Shown here in pieces: positions 9,748-19,212 of a stretch of DNA of 64,000 nt. The translations under genes and the position numbers were made by a program. The stretch comes from Calothrix sp. NIES-3974 (lineage in GTDB: Bacteria; Cyanobacteriota; Cyanobacteriia; Cyanobacteriales; Nostocaceae), in contig NZ_AP018254.1 of assembly GCF_002368395.1 (NCBI RefSeq), positions 5,394,001 through 5,458,000 of the forward strand, read 5' to 3'. How positions within the stretch are numbered: position 1 is the first letter of the stretch; each line of letters begins with the position of its first letter. The notes beneath the pieces are model-generated. The model made no database searches, had not been told where the DNA came from, and saw nothing but the letters and a program-made list of their open reading frames with translations.

Positions 9748-10157
9748 TTCTCTATTCATACAAGCTTGTAAATAGCGGATTTATCTATTAATTTATTGCC
9801 CCATTATTGAGGGCTATCTATGAATTTAGCAATTAAATAAGTAATGAGAAATGCATAAATCTGTATTGTAATACCATTGACATTTTTCGTGATAAGTCGA
9901 TCCAGTTTGAGATGCATTTTTAAAAATTTTCATAATAATTCAACACCCCAACGGCATCGATAAATTTCCATCACTTCTTCATTTGATACTTGAGCTTCAC
10001 CATCAAAGGGTAAATTAGTGACTAAACGATACTCTATTTGTGTTTTCAAATCACAGAAACTGACAACTCTATAAAGCCCTGAATTTTGACCACTACCAAC
10101 TTTAACTAATCCTGTTTGCTCGTCAAACTCCAGTTTATAACTATTACTTATACTCAA
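9748..10157 (-). pseudogene. decayed IS4-type transposase fragment
   Basis: Reading the minus strand from 10157 gives a 75-residue stretch ending in VSNEEVMEIYRCRWGVELL, the conserved C-terminal YRxRW-type block of IS4-family transposases. The next codon is TGA where the family has Trp; after it the frame continues with KFLKMHLKLDRLITKN, again family-typical, then meets TAA and another TGA. So the fragment carries several in-frame stops and lacks the N-terminal catalytic half. No terminal repeats were identified. Confidence 0.7.
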
Positions 10158-10427
10158 AACAAAAAATTATTATCATCGCTTAATTGTTGAATAAATTTTA
10201 ATCCCGCAAATCCTCTGGATCTTATTGACTATTTTGGGAAAGGAGTATACAATCATGACCAAATATTATTTTTTGGTTTTCTATCTCAAAACATGGTAGT
10301 TTTGAGCCATTTTTATTGAGTTTTTATTAACATTCAAAATTTTTGGTATCAGCAGTTGAATAAAAGTTTAAGTTTATAGGTAAATTGAGAAGAATTTACG
10401 TTATTTATTTATCCCCAAAAAATAATT

Positions 10428-11519
10428 ATGTCATTACTACAAAAAAAAGAACATCATCCAACTAAGGTAAGTGATAAGTTAGCTTTCAAAAGTCATCAAA
10501 AGTTACTTTTATTATTTGCCTGTTTATTGATATTTCTGATACTGACATTTTTACTAGATATAGCTTTGGGTTCCGTTCACATACCCCTAACAGAAGTCGT
10601 CAATATATTGCTGGGAAAAACAGCTAGTAAATCAACTTGGACAAGTATTGTTTGGAAATTTCGTTTACCTAAAGCTTTGACTGCTACGTTTGCTGGTGCT
10701 GCTTTAGGTGTAAGTGGTCTCCAGATGCAAACGCTTTTTAAAAACCCTTTGGCCGGTCCTTTTGTTTTGGGAATTAGTTCCGGTGCTTCTTTGGGGGTCG
10801 CTTTGGTGTTACTGGGTGCAAATTTAGCTGGTGTGGGGGGATTTTTAGCTAGTTGGGGAATGTTTGCGGATTTAGGTTTGGTAGTTGCAGCGAGTTTGGG
10901 TGCTGGTTTGGTTCTAAGTTTAGTTTTATTTGTGTCTCGTCGGGTTGCAGATACGATGACTTTGTTAATTTTAGGTTTATTATTTGGTTATGCCACCAAT
11001 GCTTTGGTCAGTATTTTATTGCATTTTAGTGATGCACAACAAAGCCAAGCTTATCTACGCTGGACATTTGGTAGTTTTGCTGGGGTGACATGGCAACAAA
11101 TGCCGATTCTTGCTATTACAGTTACCTGCGGATTACTAGTTGCCAGTTTGCTATCTAAACCCTTAAATGTATTACTGGTAGGTGAATCCTACGCTTTTAC
11201 CCTCGGCTTAAACCTGCAACGGACACGATTTTGGATTATTACCAGTGCTTCTATTTTAGCAGGAGTTGTCACGGCATTTTGTGGCGCGATCGCATTTTTA
11301 GGTGTTGCTGTCCCCCATTTGTGTCGCAGTCTGTTCCATACCCATGACCATCGGGTGTTAGTACCTGGAGTAACGTTAATGGGAGCGATTTTGGCTTTGA
11401 TGGCAGATTTATTGTCAGGATTACCTGGAAATCAACTGGTTTTACCCCTGAATTCGGTGACGGCTTTGATTGGTACTCCTGTTGTTGCTGGGGTGATTTT
11501 GCGACGGTATTATCAGTAA
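10428..11519 (+). CDS. FecCD-family metal/siderophore ABC permease
   Basis: The 363-residue protein has an N-terminal hydrophilic stretch of about 24 residues, then some ten hydrophobic segments. FecCD/BtuC hallmarks are visible: the RLPKALTATFAGAALGVSGLQMQ block near residues 77-100, then NPLAGPFVLGISSGASLG, and a C-terminal GAIAFLGVAVPHLCR block that contacts the ATPase. These permeases move ferric siderophores, haem or cobalamin with a periplasmic binding protein and an ATPase; neither partner is adjacent here, so this is an orphan whose substrate cannot be named. It is followed closely by a miniature element. Confidence 0.85.
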   Translation: MSLLQKKEHHPTKVSDKLAFKSHQKLLLLFACLLIFLILTFLLDIALGSVHIPLTEVVNILLGKTASKSTWTSIVWKFRLPKALTATFAGAALGVSGLQMQTLFKNPLAGPFVLGISSGASLGVALVLLGANLAGVGGFLASWGMFADLGLVVAASLGAGLVLSLVLFVSRRVADTMTLLILGLLFGYATNALVSILLHFSDAQQSQAYLRWTFGSFAGVTWQQMPILAITVTCGLLVASLLSKPLNVLLVGESYAFTLGLNLQRTRFWIITSASILAGVVTAFCGAIAFLGVAVPHLCRSLFHTHDHRVLVPGVTLMGAILALMADLLSGLPGNQLVLPLNSVTALIGTPVVAGVILRRYYQ

Positions 11520-11541
11520 GGGAATGGGGAGTTGGGAGTAG

Positions 11542-11678
11542 TAACCCAAGTTGCTAGTTATAAAAGAATGTCGATTTTTAAGTACAAAATATAAAATTTT
11601 CGTGTCTAAAAATACAGGAAAGCGGATATTATGTGTCATCCCCATACATTTAGAGGCAGTAATTAGCAACTTACGTTA
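11542..11678 (+). mobile_element. short MITE related to the IS982-derived element at 829
   Basis: The left end, TAACCCAAGTTGCTAGT at 11542-11558, is identical to the left end at 829. The right end at 11662-11678 (ATTAGCAACTTACGTTA) is its reverse complement with three mismatches. The 137 bp carry no coding sequence. It is therefore a deeply deleted non-autonomous copy, sitting just after the FecCD permease gene. Confidence 0.65.
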
Positions 11679-11781
11679 ATAATTGATGATAACTAGCCTT
11701 AAATCAACTCTTCATGGTGGTTTGACGTAAAAATAATTCACTCCCTACTCCCTACTCCCTATTTTCTCGTGAGTAGGAATT

Positions 11782-12624
11782 TTAACTTATTTTAATATTT
11801 TGCAAAAACTCCTCTACAACTGTGTTAAATTCATCTGGATTACTCAAAAAAGCCCAGTGATTTCCTGGAACTTGGCGAATTTGTAGATTAGTTAAATACT
11901 TTTTATAGGGTTTTAATTGCCATTCTTGACGATTCACTCCTTTGGTTGGTTGAATAAACAAAGTCGGAATCTGAATATTCGTAATTAAACCGGGTACTCG
12001 TAACACTTGCTCAAATACCCCATCACGAGCTGCAATGGTAAACTTACTCCCCCAAGTACCGTCGGATTTTTGTTCAATGCTGTGGTGGAATGCTTGAGCT
12101 TGAATCGGACTCCATCCAGCATATTGGTATAAACTTTTAGCTTTAGTTTCAGCCGCTTCATAACTGGGAAAGGGTCCCATGCCTTGTAAAAAGGGTAAAA
12201 CACGGTATAAAAGCGGAAAAGTAATTTTAAAAATACTGGGAATTTTCCAAATAAAAATTGGATCAACTAACACCATCGATGTGAAAATTTGCGGGTTTTC
12301 TCGTCCCCAAATTGCTGCTAGTTTACCACTCCAGGAATGACCCACCACATGAACAGATGACCAACCCTTGTGGATCAGTAATTTTTCTAAATCCGCGATC
12401 GCACTTGTAAAGGTATAGTCCATTTCCGGTTTACTACTATCCCCGTGACCGCGCATATCCGGGGCAATTACATGGTACCCTTGGGTGGCAAAATATTCTC
12501 CAACTCCAGCCCATACCCAAGCATTATCTGCTAATCCGTGCAACAATAGCAACGGTTTCCCACTTTCACCCCATTCGAGATAGGAAAGGTCTATCTCTCC
12601 TGTAAACAGACATTTACGAATCAT
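11782..12624 (-). CDS. alpha/beta-fold hydrolase
   Basis: 280 residues with the alpha/beta-hydrolase order: oxyanion HG at 29-30 (LLLLHGLADN), a RGHGDS segment near 58-63, nucleophile S97 in GHSWSG, and a C-terminal His in PGNHWAF near 259. The substrate is unknown; such proteins include esterases, epoxide hydrolases and haloperoxidase-like enzymes. It lies only 3 bp downstream of the glutathionyl-reductase-like gene on the same strand, so the two are probably co-transcribed and may share a detoxification role (inference). Confidence 0.85.
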   Translation of the reverse strand: MIRKCLFTGEIDLSYLEWGESGKPLLLLHGLADNAWVWAGVGEYFATQGYHVIAPDMRGHGDSSKPEMDYTFTSAIADLEKLLIHKGWSSVHVVGHSWSGKLAAIWGRENPQIFTSMVLVDPIFIWKIPSIFKITFPLLYRVLPFLQGMGPFPSYEAAETKAKSLYQYAGWSPIQAQAFHHSIEQKSDGTWGSKFTIAARDGVFEQVLRVPGLITNIQIPTLFIQPTKGVNRQEWQLKPYKKYLTNLQIRQVPGNHWAFLSNPDEFNTVVEEFLQNIKIS

Positions 12625-12627
12625 ACC

Positions 12628-13614
12628 CTATTTCCCGCTTACCAATTTTAATTCGGGACCAATGGGAATGATACCACCTGGATTTAATGGAAATAAGTTA
12701 CCATAATAATCTTGTTTGATTTGTTCAATGTCGCATGTTTCCGCTACACCCGGTAGTTCATATATGTTTTGCAAATACAAACTTAAATTTTCATAGTCTT
12801 GAATCCGACGTAAATTACATTTAAATAATCCATAGTAAACGACATCAAATCTCAATAAAGTTGTAAATAGGCGTACATCTGCCAGGGTAATTTTATCACC
12901 ACATAAATAGGTATAGGCATTGGTTTTTAAAAACTTATCTATCTCATCTAGGGTTGTAAATAATTCCCCCACTGCGGTCTCATAGGCTAATTGGGTTTGG
13001 GCAAATCCACAACGGTAGACTCCATTATTGACGGTATGATATATCTTCTCATTCCATTGCTCAATTTCTGCTCGTAAATCTTCTGGATATAAATCTAATT
13101 CGGGATGTTTGGCAAATTGATTAAATTCCGAATTTAACATGATGATGATTTCTGCACTTTCATTATTCACAATTGTTTGGGTTTGGTTATCCCAAAGTAC
13201 GGGAACGGTGCAGCGTCCTTGATATCCAGGTTTGGCTAAATTGTATAATTCCGGTAAGGTTTGGCAACCTCTTTCAATTTCGGAAAATACCCAAATACCC
13301 CTATCTCCAGCTGGTTTGACAATGGTAATTGGTAAGGTTGCTTCTAAACCTTTGATAGCACGGACAACTAAAGTGCGATGTGCCCAAGGACAACCTGTCC
13401 CCACATATAAATGATACCTTTGTTCATCCGGTTGATAGATATGATTTTCTTGCCGCTTAATCCAATTTCTAAATTGACTTTCTGGACGAATATAAGCTCC
13501 ATTTTCTCCCTTTGGTGCGAGATTTTGCATCATCATTTGCCACATCTTCGTCCAGACAAATTTACCGGCTTTTATTACTAGCTCTGATGGCAGTTTTTTA
13601 TTTCTAGTTGACAT
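12628..13614 (-). CDS. glutathionyl-hydroquinone reductase-like (Xi-class GST, ECM4/YqjG family)
   Basis: Start taken at the ATG at 13614; an upstream TTG (13623) would add three residues. 328 residues. The N-terminal thioredoxin-like domain contains the Xi-class active site TGCPWAHRT with C75, typical of enzymes that remove glutathione from glutathionyl-hydroquinones; further landmarks are NNESAEIIIMLN and the C-terminal helical domain with ITLADVRLFTTLLRFD. It is the first gene of an apparent two-gene unit with the hydrolase downstream. Confidence 0.85.
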   Translation of the reverse strand: MSTRNKKLPSELVIKAGKFVWTKMWQMMMQNLAPKGENGAYIRPESQFRNWIKRQENHIYQPDEQRYHLYVGTGCPWAHRTLVVRAIKGLEATLPITIVKPAGDRGIWVFSEIERGCQTLPELYNLAKPGYQGRCTVPVLWDNQTQTIVNNESAEIIIMLNSEFNQFAKHPELDLYPEDLRAEIEQWNEKIYHTVNNGVYRCGFAQTQLAYETAVGELFTTLDEIDKFLKTNAYTYLCGDKITLADVRLFTTLLRFDVVYYGLFKCNLRRIQDYENLSLYLQNIYELPGVAETCDIEQIKQDYYGNLFPLNPGGIIPIGPELKLVSGK

Positions 13615-14234
13615 GGGAATCAAAGATTGATTTTGCAGATTTCTCTCAGTTACCTAAAACTTACAGGGATTAGGGAGTAGTGGGAAAATCGACCCATTAC
13701 TCAATGATGAGTTTATATCTTCTGCCTTACCAGTAAATACGTAAATCAAGATAAACATGGTGATTAATAAATCTCACTATTTATCTGTTATTTACAGTCC
13801 ATTTTCATAGATTTATCTTGTAATACCAGAACTTAAAGTCCCAAGTGTATGCCAGTATAGTAGAGTGATTATATTATACTGAGTGAAATTTATTTTTAAC
13901 TCCCTCAAGATACAAGATTCCTGTTACATTGCCATAGTAATTCAGATCAAAATAGTTCCGGATTGGGTATTCATAATTTGTAATTATCCAAGACCTGAAA
14001 TGATTGACGCTCTCGTCATCATTGTTTGTTGGTGAGTGTTTTCAAGGGTGATAGCTAAACCTTTGGAATCGCGATCGCACAACCATAGGTGATTGATAAA
14101 AACCTGAAACAATATAGTTACCTAGTAAGATGCGTAATTCCTAAATATTTGCGCCATTTTTCTTCCCCTAGCCACTGCTCCTGTATCCTGTATTTTATAA
14201 TTCTCTTACCAACATTTTTACTATTATTGTAGTC
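13615..14234. other. intergenic region between divergent genes
   Basis: No gene seen. This 620-bp AT-rich region must contain the promoters of the GST-like gene (minus) and the ABC exporter (plus). One HIP1 site is present near 14071. No terminator or known operator was recognised. Confidence 0.4.
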
Positions 14235-15989
14235 ATGGGGCAATCAAGAAGGCTGAGTAAACTGGGTGCTTATTTACGTCCGCATTGGCGAGAAGCTGGA
14301 TTGGGTATTGTAGCCCTATTCACGGTGAATGGATTGGGTGTGTATATTCCCCAATTAATCCGTAACTGTGTAGACCGGCTTTCCTCTAGTAATTTTACTG
14401 ATGGTGAACTATGGGAGTTTGTGTTGCCGATTATATCCTTGACGGCAGCAATGTGGTTAATACGGATGGCTTCGAGGATTTGGTTGTTTGGGGTGGGACG
14501 ACAGGTGGAGTTTGACCTGAAGCAGAAAATCTTTCAGCATTTGTTATCGATGGAACCAGCGTATTTTGCTACGAATACGTCGGGGGATTTGATTAGTCGT
14601 GCGACTAGTGATGTGGATAATATTCGCCGTTTGTTGGGTTTTGCGGTTTTAAGTTTGGCGAATACCATATTTGCCTATGCCCTAACTTTACCCTATATGT
14701 TGGCAATTAATGCTACGATTACCGTTGCTTCCTTGGCTGTGTATCCGGTGATGTTTTTGCTGGTACATCTATTTAGCGATCGCCTGCGCAATGAACAAGC
14801 TACAGTTCAAGGTCGCATTTCTGAGTTAAGTGAATTAATTCAAGAGGATGTGAGCGGAATTGCTTTAATTAAAATCTATGCCCAGGAGGAAAATGAACGT
14901 CGAGCTTTCACCCGCAAAAACCAAGCCTTATTGAATGCAAATATCCAACTTGCTAAAAGTCGCAATACCCTATTTCCCCTAATTGGGGGTTTAGCAAGTA
15001 TTAGTTCATTGATTGTGATTTGGTTAGGTGCTGGACGGATTGCAGAAAATAGTCTGACTGTTGGTGATTTTATTGCTTTATTATTGTACGTGGAGCGGTT
15101 AGTTTTTCCCACGGCTTTGTTAGGATTTACGATTACCGCATTCCAACGGGGGGAGGTTAGTATCGATCGCATTGAAGCGATTTTAAGCACCCAACCAAAA
15201 ATTTACGATTTTGCACCCACCCAACCCCTTCCCCAAAATCAAGTCATGGGGAAACTGGAAGCCAAGCACCTAAATTACCAGTACCCTGGTAGCAAGGAAC
15301 CCGCATTAGCTGATATCAACTTCCGGATTGAACCGGGGGAAACCATCGCCATTGTGGGAGCGATTGGTTCGGGTAAATCCACCCTTGCCAACAGTTTAAC
15401 CCGTTTAATTGATATTCAACCAGGACAGTTATTCCTAGATGGAATTGATATTACAAAAATTTCCCTTACCGATCTACGCAGTGCGATCGCCTATGTACCC
15501 CAAGATAGTTTCTTGTTTAGTACCAGTATCAAAAATAATATTCGCTTCGGCAAACCTTTGTGTGATATCTATACTGTGGAAGATGCGGCAAAAATAGCCC
15601 AAATTCATCCAGAAATTCTCAATTTTCCCCAAAAATATGACACAATAGTGGGAGAAAGGGGAATTACCCTATCCGGAGGACAACGACAACGAACCGCTCT
15701 TGCTCGTGCATTGGTGGTTGATGCACCGATTCTGATTTTGGATGATGCTCTGTCAAGTGTTGATAACCAAACTGCAACCGCAATCCTAAACAATCTTTCC
15801 CAGGGAACCCAACGGAAAACAGTTTTATTTATTACCCATCAACTTTCTGCTGCTGCAACTGCTGATCGAATTTTTGTGATGGAAAATGGGAAAATTGTCC
15901 AAACTGGAACCCACAACGAATTGATTCAACAACCTGGACTATATCAAAGTCTGTGGAATCAAAATCATGTGGAGGAGTTGCTGCATTAG
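14235..15989 (+). CDS. ABC exporter, fused membrane and ATPase domains (half-transporter)
   Basis: 584 residues: an N-terminal six-helix exporter domain (about 20-310) and a C-terminal ATPase (about 340-580). Walker A reads GAIGSGKST at 375-383, with Ala-Ile where most have Pro-Ser; the signature LSGGQ is at 479-483, Walker B is ILILDDALSSVD near 498-509, and the H-loop His lies in FITHQLS. It should act as a homodimer or heterodimer in the cytoplasmic membrane, exporting lipids, peptides or drugs; the substrate cannot be read from sequence. A strong bidirectional hairpin follows the stop. Confidence 0.9.
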   Translation: MGQSRRLSKLGAYLRPHWREAGLGIVALFTVNGLGVYIPQLIRNCVDRLSSSNFTDGELWEFVLPIISLTAAMWLIRMASRIWLFGVGRQVEFDLKQKIFQHLLSMEPAYFATNTSGDLISRATSDVDNIRRLLGFAVLSLANTIFAYALTLPYMLAINATITVASLAVYPVMFLLVHLFSDRLRNEQATVQGRISELSELIQEDVSGIALIKIYAQEENERRAFTRKNQALLNANIQLAKSRNTLFPLIGGLASISSLIVIWLGAGRIAENSLTVGDFIALLLYVERLVFPTALLGFTITAFQRGEVSIDRIEAILSTQPKIYDFAPTQPLPQNQVMGKLEAKHLNYQYPGSKEPALADINFRIEPGETIAIVGAIGSGKSTLANSLTRLIDIQPGQLFLDGIDITKISLTDLRSAIAYVPQDSFLFSTSIKNNIRFGKPLCDIYTVEDAAKIAQIHPEILNFPQKYDTIVGERGITLSGGQRQRTALARALVVDAPILILDDALSSVDNQTATAILNNLSQGTQRKTVLFITHQLSAAATADRIFVMENGKIVQTGTHNELIQQPGLYQSLWNQNHVEELLH

Positions 15990-15994
15990 TTATA

Positions 15995-16031
15995 GAAGTC
16001 GGGTTTTGAAAAACCTGCAAAACCCGATTTC
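15995..16031. terminator. bidirectional hairpin terminator
   Basis: An almost perfect inverted repeat, GAAGTCGGGTTTT...AAAACCCGATTTC, lies between two convergent genes and ends within 6 bp of the sugar transferase stop. The A/T-rich stem base gives a T-rich tail on both strands, so it can serve both genes. Confidence 0.75.
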
Positions 16032-16036
16032 TTTAG

Positions 16037-16714
16037 TTAAAAAGCACCAACTCGATTTAGTAATACATAAACTGTCTTGGCAATAATCAATAAGTCGTAG
16101 AGTGGATACCATTTACTTTGATATTGCAAATCCAAATCCACTACCTGCTCAAAATCCTTAATTTGCGAGCGACCATTAACTTGCCATTCTCCTGTTAAAC
16201 CGGGTTTAACATCAAGACGTTGCCAATGTCTTTGGTTGTAGAGAGCAACTTCATCTCCTGTGGGTGGACGGGTTCCAACTAAACTCATATCCCCCATCAA
16301 AATATTCCAAAACTGCGGTAATTCGTCTAAACTGGTGCTGCGTAAAAAACGTCCAACTCTGGTAATGCGAAAATCATGCTGATTTTTAAAAAACAATCCG
16401 TTCGCTTCATTTTTGACTAGCAATTTGAGGCGTTCAGCATCACTCACCATTGAACGAAATTTCCAAATCCGGAATTTTTTGCCGTAGAGTCCATATCGTT
16501 CTTGGGAGAAAAAAATCGGCCCGGGACTATCAATTTTAATTGCGATCGCAATCGGAATCAACAAAATTCCTAATATTAATAATCCTACTAGACTTCCAAT
16601 AATATCTACGCAGCGCTTGAATTGAGAATTCACCGCAGGGTGGGGTTTTAATCGTAATTCCCAAGTTTGAGAAGTTGCACCTTGAGCCGTATTCCTATAT
16701 GGTATTTGATACAT
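16037..16714 (-). CDS. undecaprenyl-phosphate sugar phosphotransferase (bacterial sugar transferase family)
   Basis: 225 residues. One long membrane segment (about 38-62, IIGSLVGLLILGILLIPIAI) is followed by the conserved sugar-transferase core: SPGPIFFSQERYG, KFRIWKFRSM, the TSLDELPQFWNIL block and VGTRPP, then WQRLDVKPGLTGEWQVNGRS. This family (WcaJ/WbaP C-terminal module) transfers a hexose-1-phosphate to a lipid carrier at the inner membrane, the first step of exopolysaccharide or glycan synthesis. The protein is the short monotopic form. No other glycan gene is adjacent. Confidence 0.9.
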   Translation of the reverse strand: MYQIPYRNTAQGATSQTWELRLKPHPAVNSQFKRCVDIIGSLVGLLILGILLIPIAIAIKIDSPGPIFFSQERYGLYGKKFRIWKFRSMVSDAERLKLLVKNEANGLFFKNQHDFRITRVGRFLRSTSLDELPQFWNILMGDMSLVGTRPPTGDEVALYNQRHWQRLDVKPGLTGEWQVNGRSQIKDFEQVVDLDLQYQSKWYPLYDLLIIAKTVYVLLNRVGAF

Positions 16715-17502
16715 CGTTAAGCTAAACTTTGCCCTAAAACGTATATCTACGCAATCCTATTTCGACTATAGACGGACTTTTCATGAAAATTGTTCTCTTC
16801 AACCGTATATTCACTGAATCTTTAACTCGATTCCTTCAATAATGATTTTTTATAAACATCCCGTAAAGTCAATTAAATATATCTTATGAAAGATGCAAAT
16901 CGGGATTTTGTGTGTATATTTGAAGGAGTTGTATGAATATTTACTAAATTAACAGTTGCAAACATGCTTGCAATTGGTAGAATATGGATATTACTGTAAG
17001 TAGATAAGGTATATTTGAAACAGCCATCAATCACAGTAAATGTACTAAGATAGAACTTAGTTCTGTTACTTAAGTAGGGAAGCAAAATTAAATATATGTT
17101 GTAATCGCTGAACATTACCTGAAAATAGCAGGGGTTCAAGATTTTGAAAATATATTAACTTTGCACTACCTTTGACTGTTGAATCAATTTGCTTCTACAG
17201 CAGAACTGAAGGCGATCGCAACGCCAAAATCTGATTGGTACAATCACCAATATCAGTAGTTCGCGTCTAAGTCCTGTACAGTTGAAATATTCTGCTGAAA
17301 CAAGTTTTCCTCAAGGTTATGACTTGGGAAATGGAACTGGTTGCACTGTGCTGAAAGGTTTGTCAAAATTTTGACTTGTGTGAAGATTCAATCAATCAGG
17401 TCTAGAATGGCTCATCTGGTTTAGTTATATTCATACATGATGGGTTGAGATCGAGCGCTAAGTGAATTTATTTGCCAGCAAGTAGGACGAGGTGCAGGGA
17501 TT
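16715..17502. other. non-coding stretch upstream of the sugar transferase gene
   Basis: About 790 bp without a convincing gene on either strand; it includes the sugar transferase promoter (minus) and the upstream region of the coiled-coil gene (plus). A HIP1-like site lies near 17212. No repeat family member was recognised. Confidence 0.35.
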
Positions 17503-17799
17503 ATGGTTGCAGTTGGAAATGGAGTGAAGGTAGGTCGTTTGGAATCTATTGTTGAACAAATAGGCGAAGCGGTTTTAGCCACAACCGAAACCATTGAAAA
17601 GCTAGGGGAGCGTTTAGATAGTTTGAGTGGACAAGTGGAAGAGCAAGGTAAGCAAATCCAACAACAGGGATATCAAATCCTGGCTTTGTGTGATGCAGTG
17701 CAAACCTTAGCAGAATCCCAGGATGACGCACTCAAAAAGCTCACCCATCTGACCCAAACTTTGGATCGGATGATGACAATCTTAGAAAGCGAAGATTAA
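17503..17799 (+). CDS. small coiled-coil protein of unknown function
   Basis: 98 residues from ATG 17503, preceded by a GCAGGGA ribosome-site-like sequence. Residues 20-95 form continuous amphipathic helix with heptads rich in Leu, Gln and Glu (IEKLGERLDSLSGQVEE, then LDRMMTILESED), so an oligomeric coiled coil is likely. There is no membrane segment or enzymatic motif. It overlaps the 3' end of surE by 4 bp in convergent orientation. I do not recognise a named family. Confidence 0.65.
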   Translation: MVAVGNGVKVGRLESIVEQIGEAVLATTETIEKLGERLDSLSGQVEEQGKQIQQQGYQILALCDAVQTLAESQDDALKKLTHLTQTLDRMMTILESED

Positions 17800-18488
17800 A
17801 TATGTAGTTTAGTAATCGCAATATTCCCGGAGAAACAGATATCGACATCACTTCCGGGGGTGCGATCGCGTTGTTGATAGTTTCCAGCGTAATAAAAACT
17901 TTCCCCCTCTAATCGGTAATCAATTGGTAAGGGTTTGGTGCAAGCTGGACAAAATACCACCTTTGGTTCCGGTTGTTCCGGTAACAGATGGGGTAAATTC
18001 ACATTCCAGAAGCAACCAGCTTCGAGTGGACGACTCAGTAAATCGGTTAAGATACTAGTCGTCCATCGTACTGCTGCATCCCAATTATACGCTAATTTGC
18101 CCCGACGGTAATGGGAAATTGCAATGCCTGGAATACCATGCATTGCGGCTTCTCGGACTGCGGCAACTGTACCAGAAATATAGGTATCAACTCCCAAATT
18201 ACCACCAGCATTAATTCCCGACAGCACGAAGGTAGGTTGTTCACACAGATGGGATAGGGCAATCCGGGTACAATCTGCGGGGGTTCCCCCCACCGCATAG
18301 GCATTGCGATCGCGTTTTGTCACCGGGATTGGTTGGTGGGTAGTAACTTGATGTCCACAACCCGACTGATGGTCTTGCGGTGCGACAATGATAAAATTGC
18401 GATCGCTGACTGCTTGTTTGATTGCTGCTACTAAGGCTTGAATTCCTGGAGCATCAATCCCGTCATCATTGGTCAAAATCAAAGTCAT
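17796..18488 (-). CDS. surE: 5'/3'-nucleotidase SurE
   Basis: ATG at 18488 gives MTLILTNDDGIDAPG, the canonical SurE beginning with metal-binding D8 and D9; a longer frame upstream is not needed. 230 residues, the usual length. Other landmarks: APQDHQSGCGHQVT and LSGINAGGNLG with the metal-ligand Asn, and SGTVAAVREAAMHG. SurE dephosphorylates nucleoside monophosphates in stress survival. It is the last gene of a minus-strand series after a methyltransferase (67 bp gap) and an aminotransferase, which may be one transcript. Confidence 0.93.
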   Translation of the reverse strand: MTLILTNDDGIDAPGIQALVAAIKQAVSDRNFIIVAPQDHQSGCGHQVTTHQPIPVTKRDRNAYAVGGTPADCTRIALSHLCEQPTFVLSGINAGGNLGVDTYISGTVAAVREAAMHGIPGIAISHYRRGKLAYNWDAAVRWTTSILTDLLSRPLEAGCFWNVNLPHLLPEQPEPKVVFCPACTKPLPIDYRLEGESFYYAGNYQQRDRTPGSDVDICFSGNIAITKLHI

Positions 18489-18555
18489 GGGATTGGAGAT
18501 TTTGGATTTCCGATTAGAACCACAATTACCATAGAGAGGTAGCATTGTTACGTCT

Positions 18556-19167
18556 CTAGGGTTTGGTAAATATCGACAACATAATTGGTCCTAACAAGTA
18601 CTGATGTTTGATGCAAGTGAGTCCAACGGTTTTGGCTAGTTTTTCCCGTGCAATTGGACTATAAATCCTGATTCCTCCGGCGGAGATTTTGATTTCTTGT
18701 GGTTCCTCTGCCCAGCGATTAGTATAATCAGCAAGATAGTATTTTCCCCCTGACTTTAACACCCGTTTAATTTCGGTAAACACGGTTTCTGGGTGGGGAT
18801 AATGGAGAAAACTAATCGTATTCACAATTGCGTCGAAGCTACTATCACCAAATGGCATTGCTTCCACATTTCCTTCAACAAAACTTAATTGAGCCGGATA
18901 TTTATTTCTTTCCCGTGCTTTTTGGAGCATTTTTGGTGAAAGGTCAAACCCTGTACCAGTAATATGGGGATATTTCTGGACGATTCTTTCTAGTAAACGT
19001 CCGGTTCCACATCCTAAATCTAGCACCTGTGCATTTGCCGATAAATCCACGTACTCCAACAACCGTTTGTGAACAGCTTGATAAAATACTGTTGTCAAAA
19101 TAAAATCATAGCTGGGTGCCCATTGATCAAAGATAAATCGCTTTTGAGCCAAGATTTTTTCCGTCAT
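18556..19167 (-). CDS. class I SAM-dependent methyltransferase
   Basis: 203 residues with a clear Rossmann SAM site: VLDLGCGTGRLLE near residues 48-60, acidic TGFDLSPKML, then VEGNVEAMPFGDSSFD and the post-II motif IVNTISFLHYPHP. The closest general type is the UbiE/Methyltransf_11 group, but the substrate is not indicated. It lies 45 bp downstream of the aminotransferase gene and 67 bp before surE on the same strand. Confidence 0.85.
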   Translation of the reverse strand: MTEKILAQKRFIFDQWAPSYDFILTTVFYQAVHKRLLEYVDLSANAQVLDLGCGTGRLLERIVQKYPHITGTGFDLSPKMLQKARERNKYPAQLSFVEGNVEAMPFGDSSFDAIVNTISFLHYPHPETVFTEIKRVLKSGGKYYLADYTNRWAEEPQEIKISAGGIRIYSPIAREKLAKTVGLTCIKHQYLLGPIMLSIFTKP

Positions 19168-19212
19168 AATCAGTAGGGTAAAAATTACCGTTAGTTAGGC
19201 AGAGACAACCCA

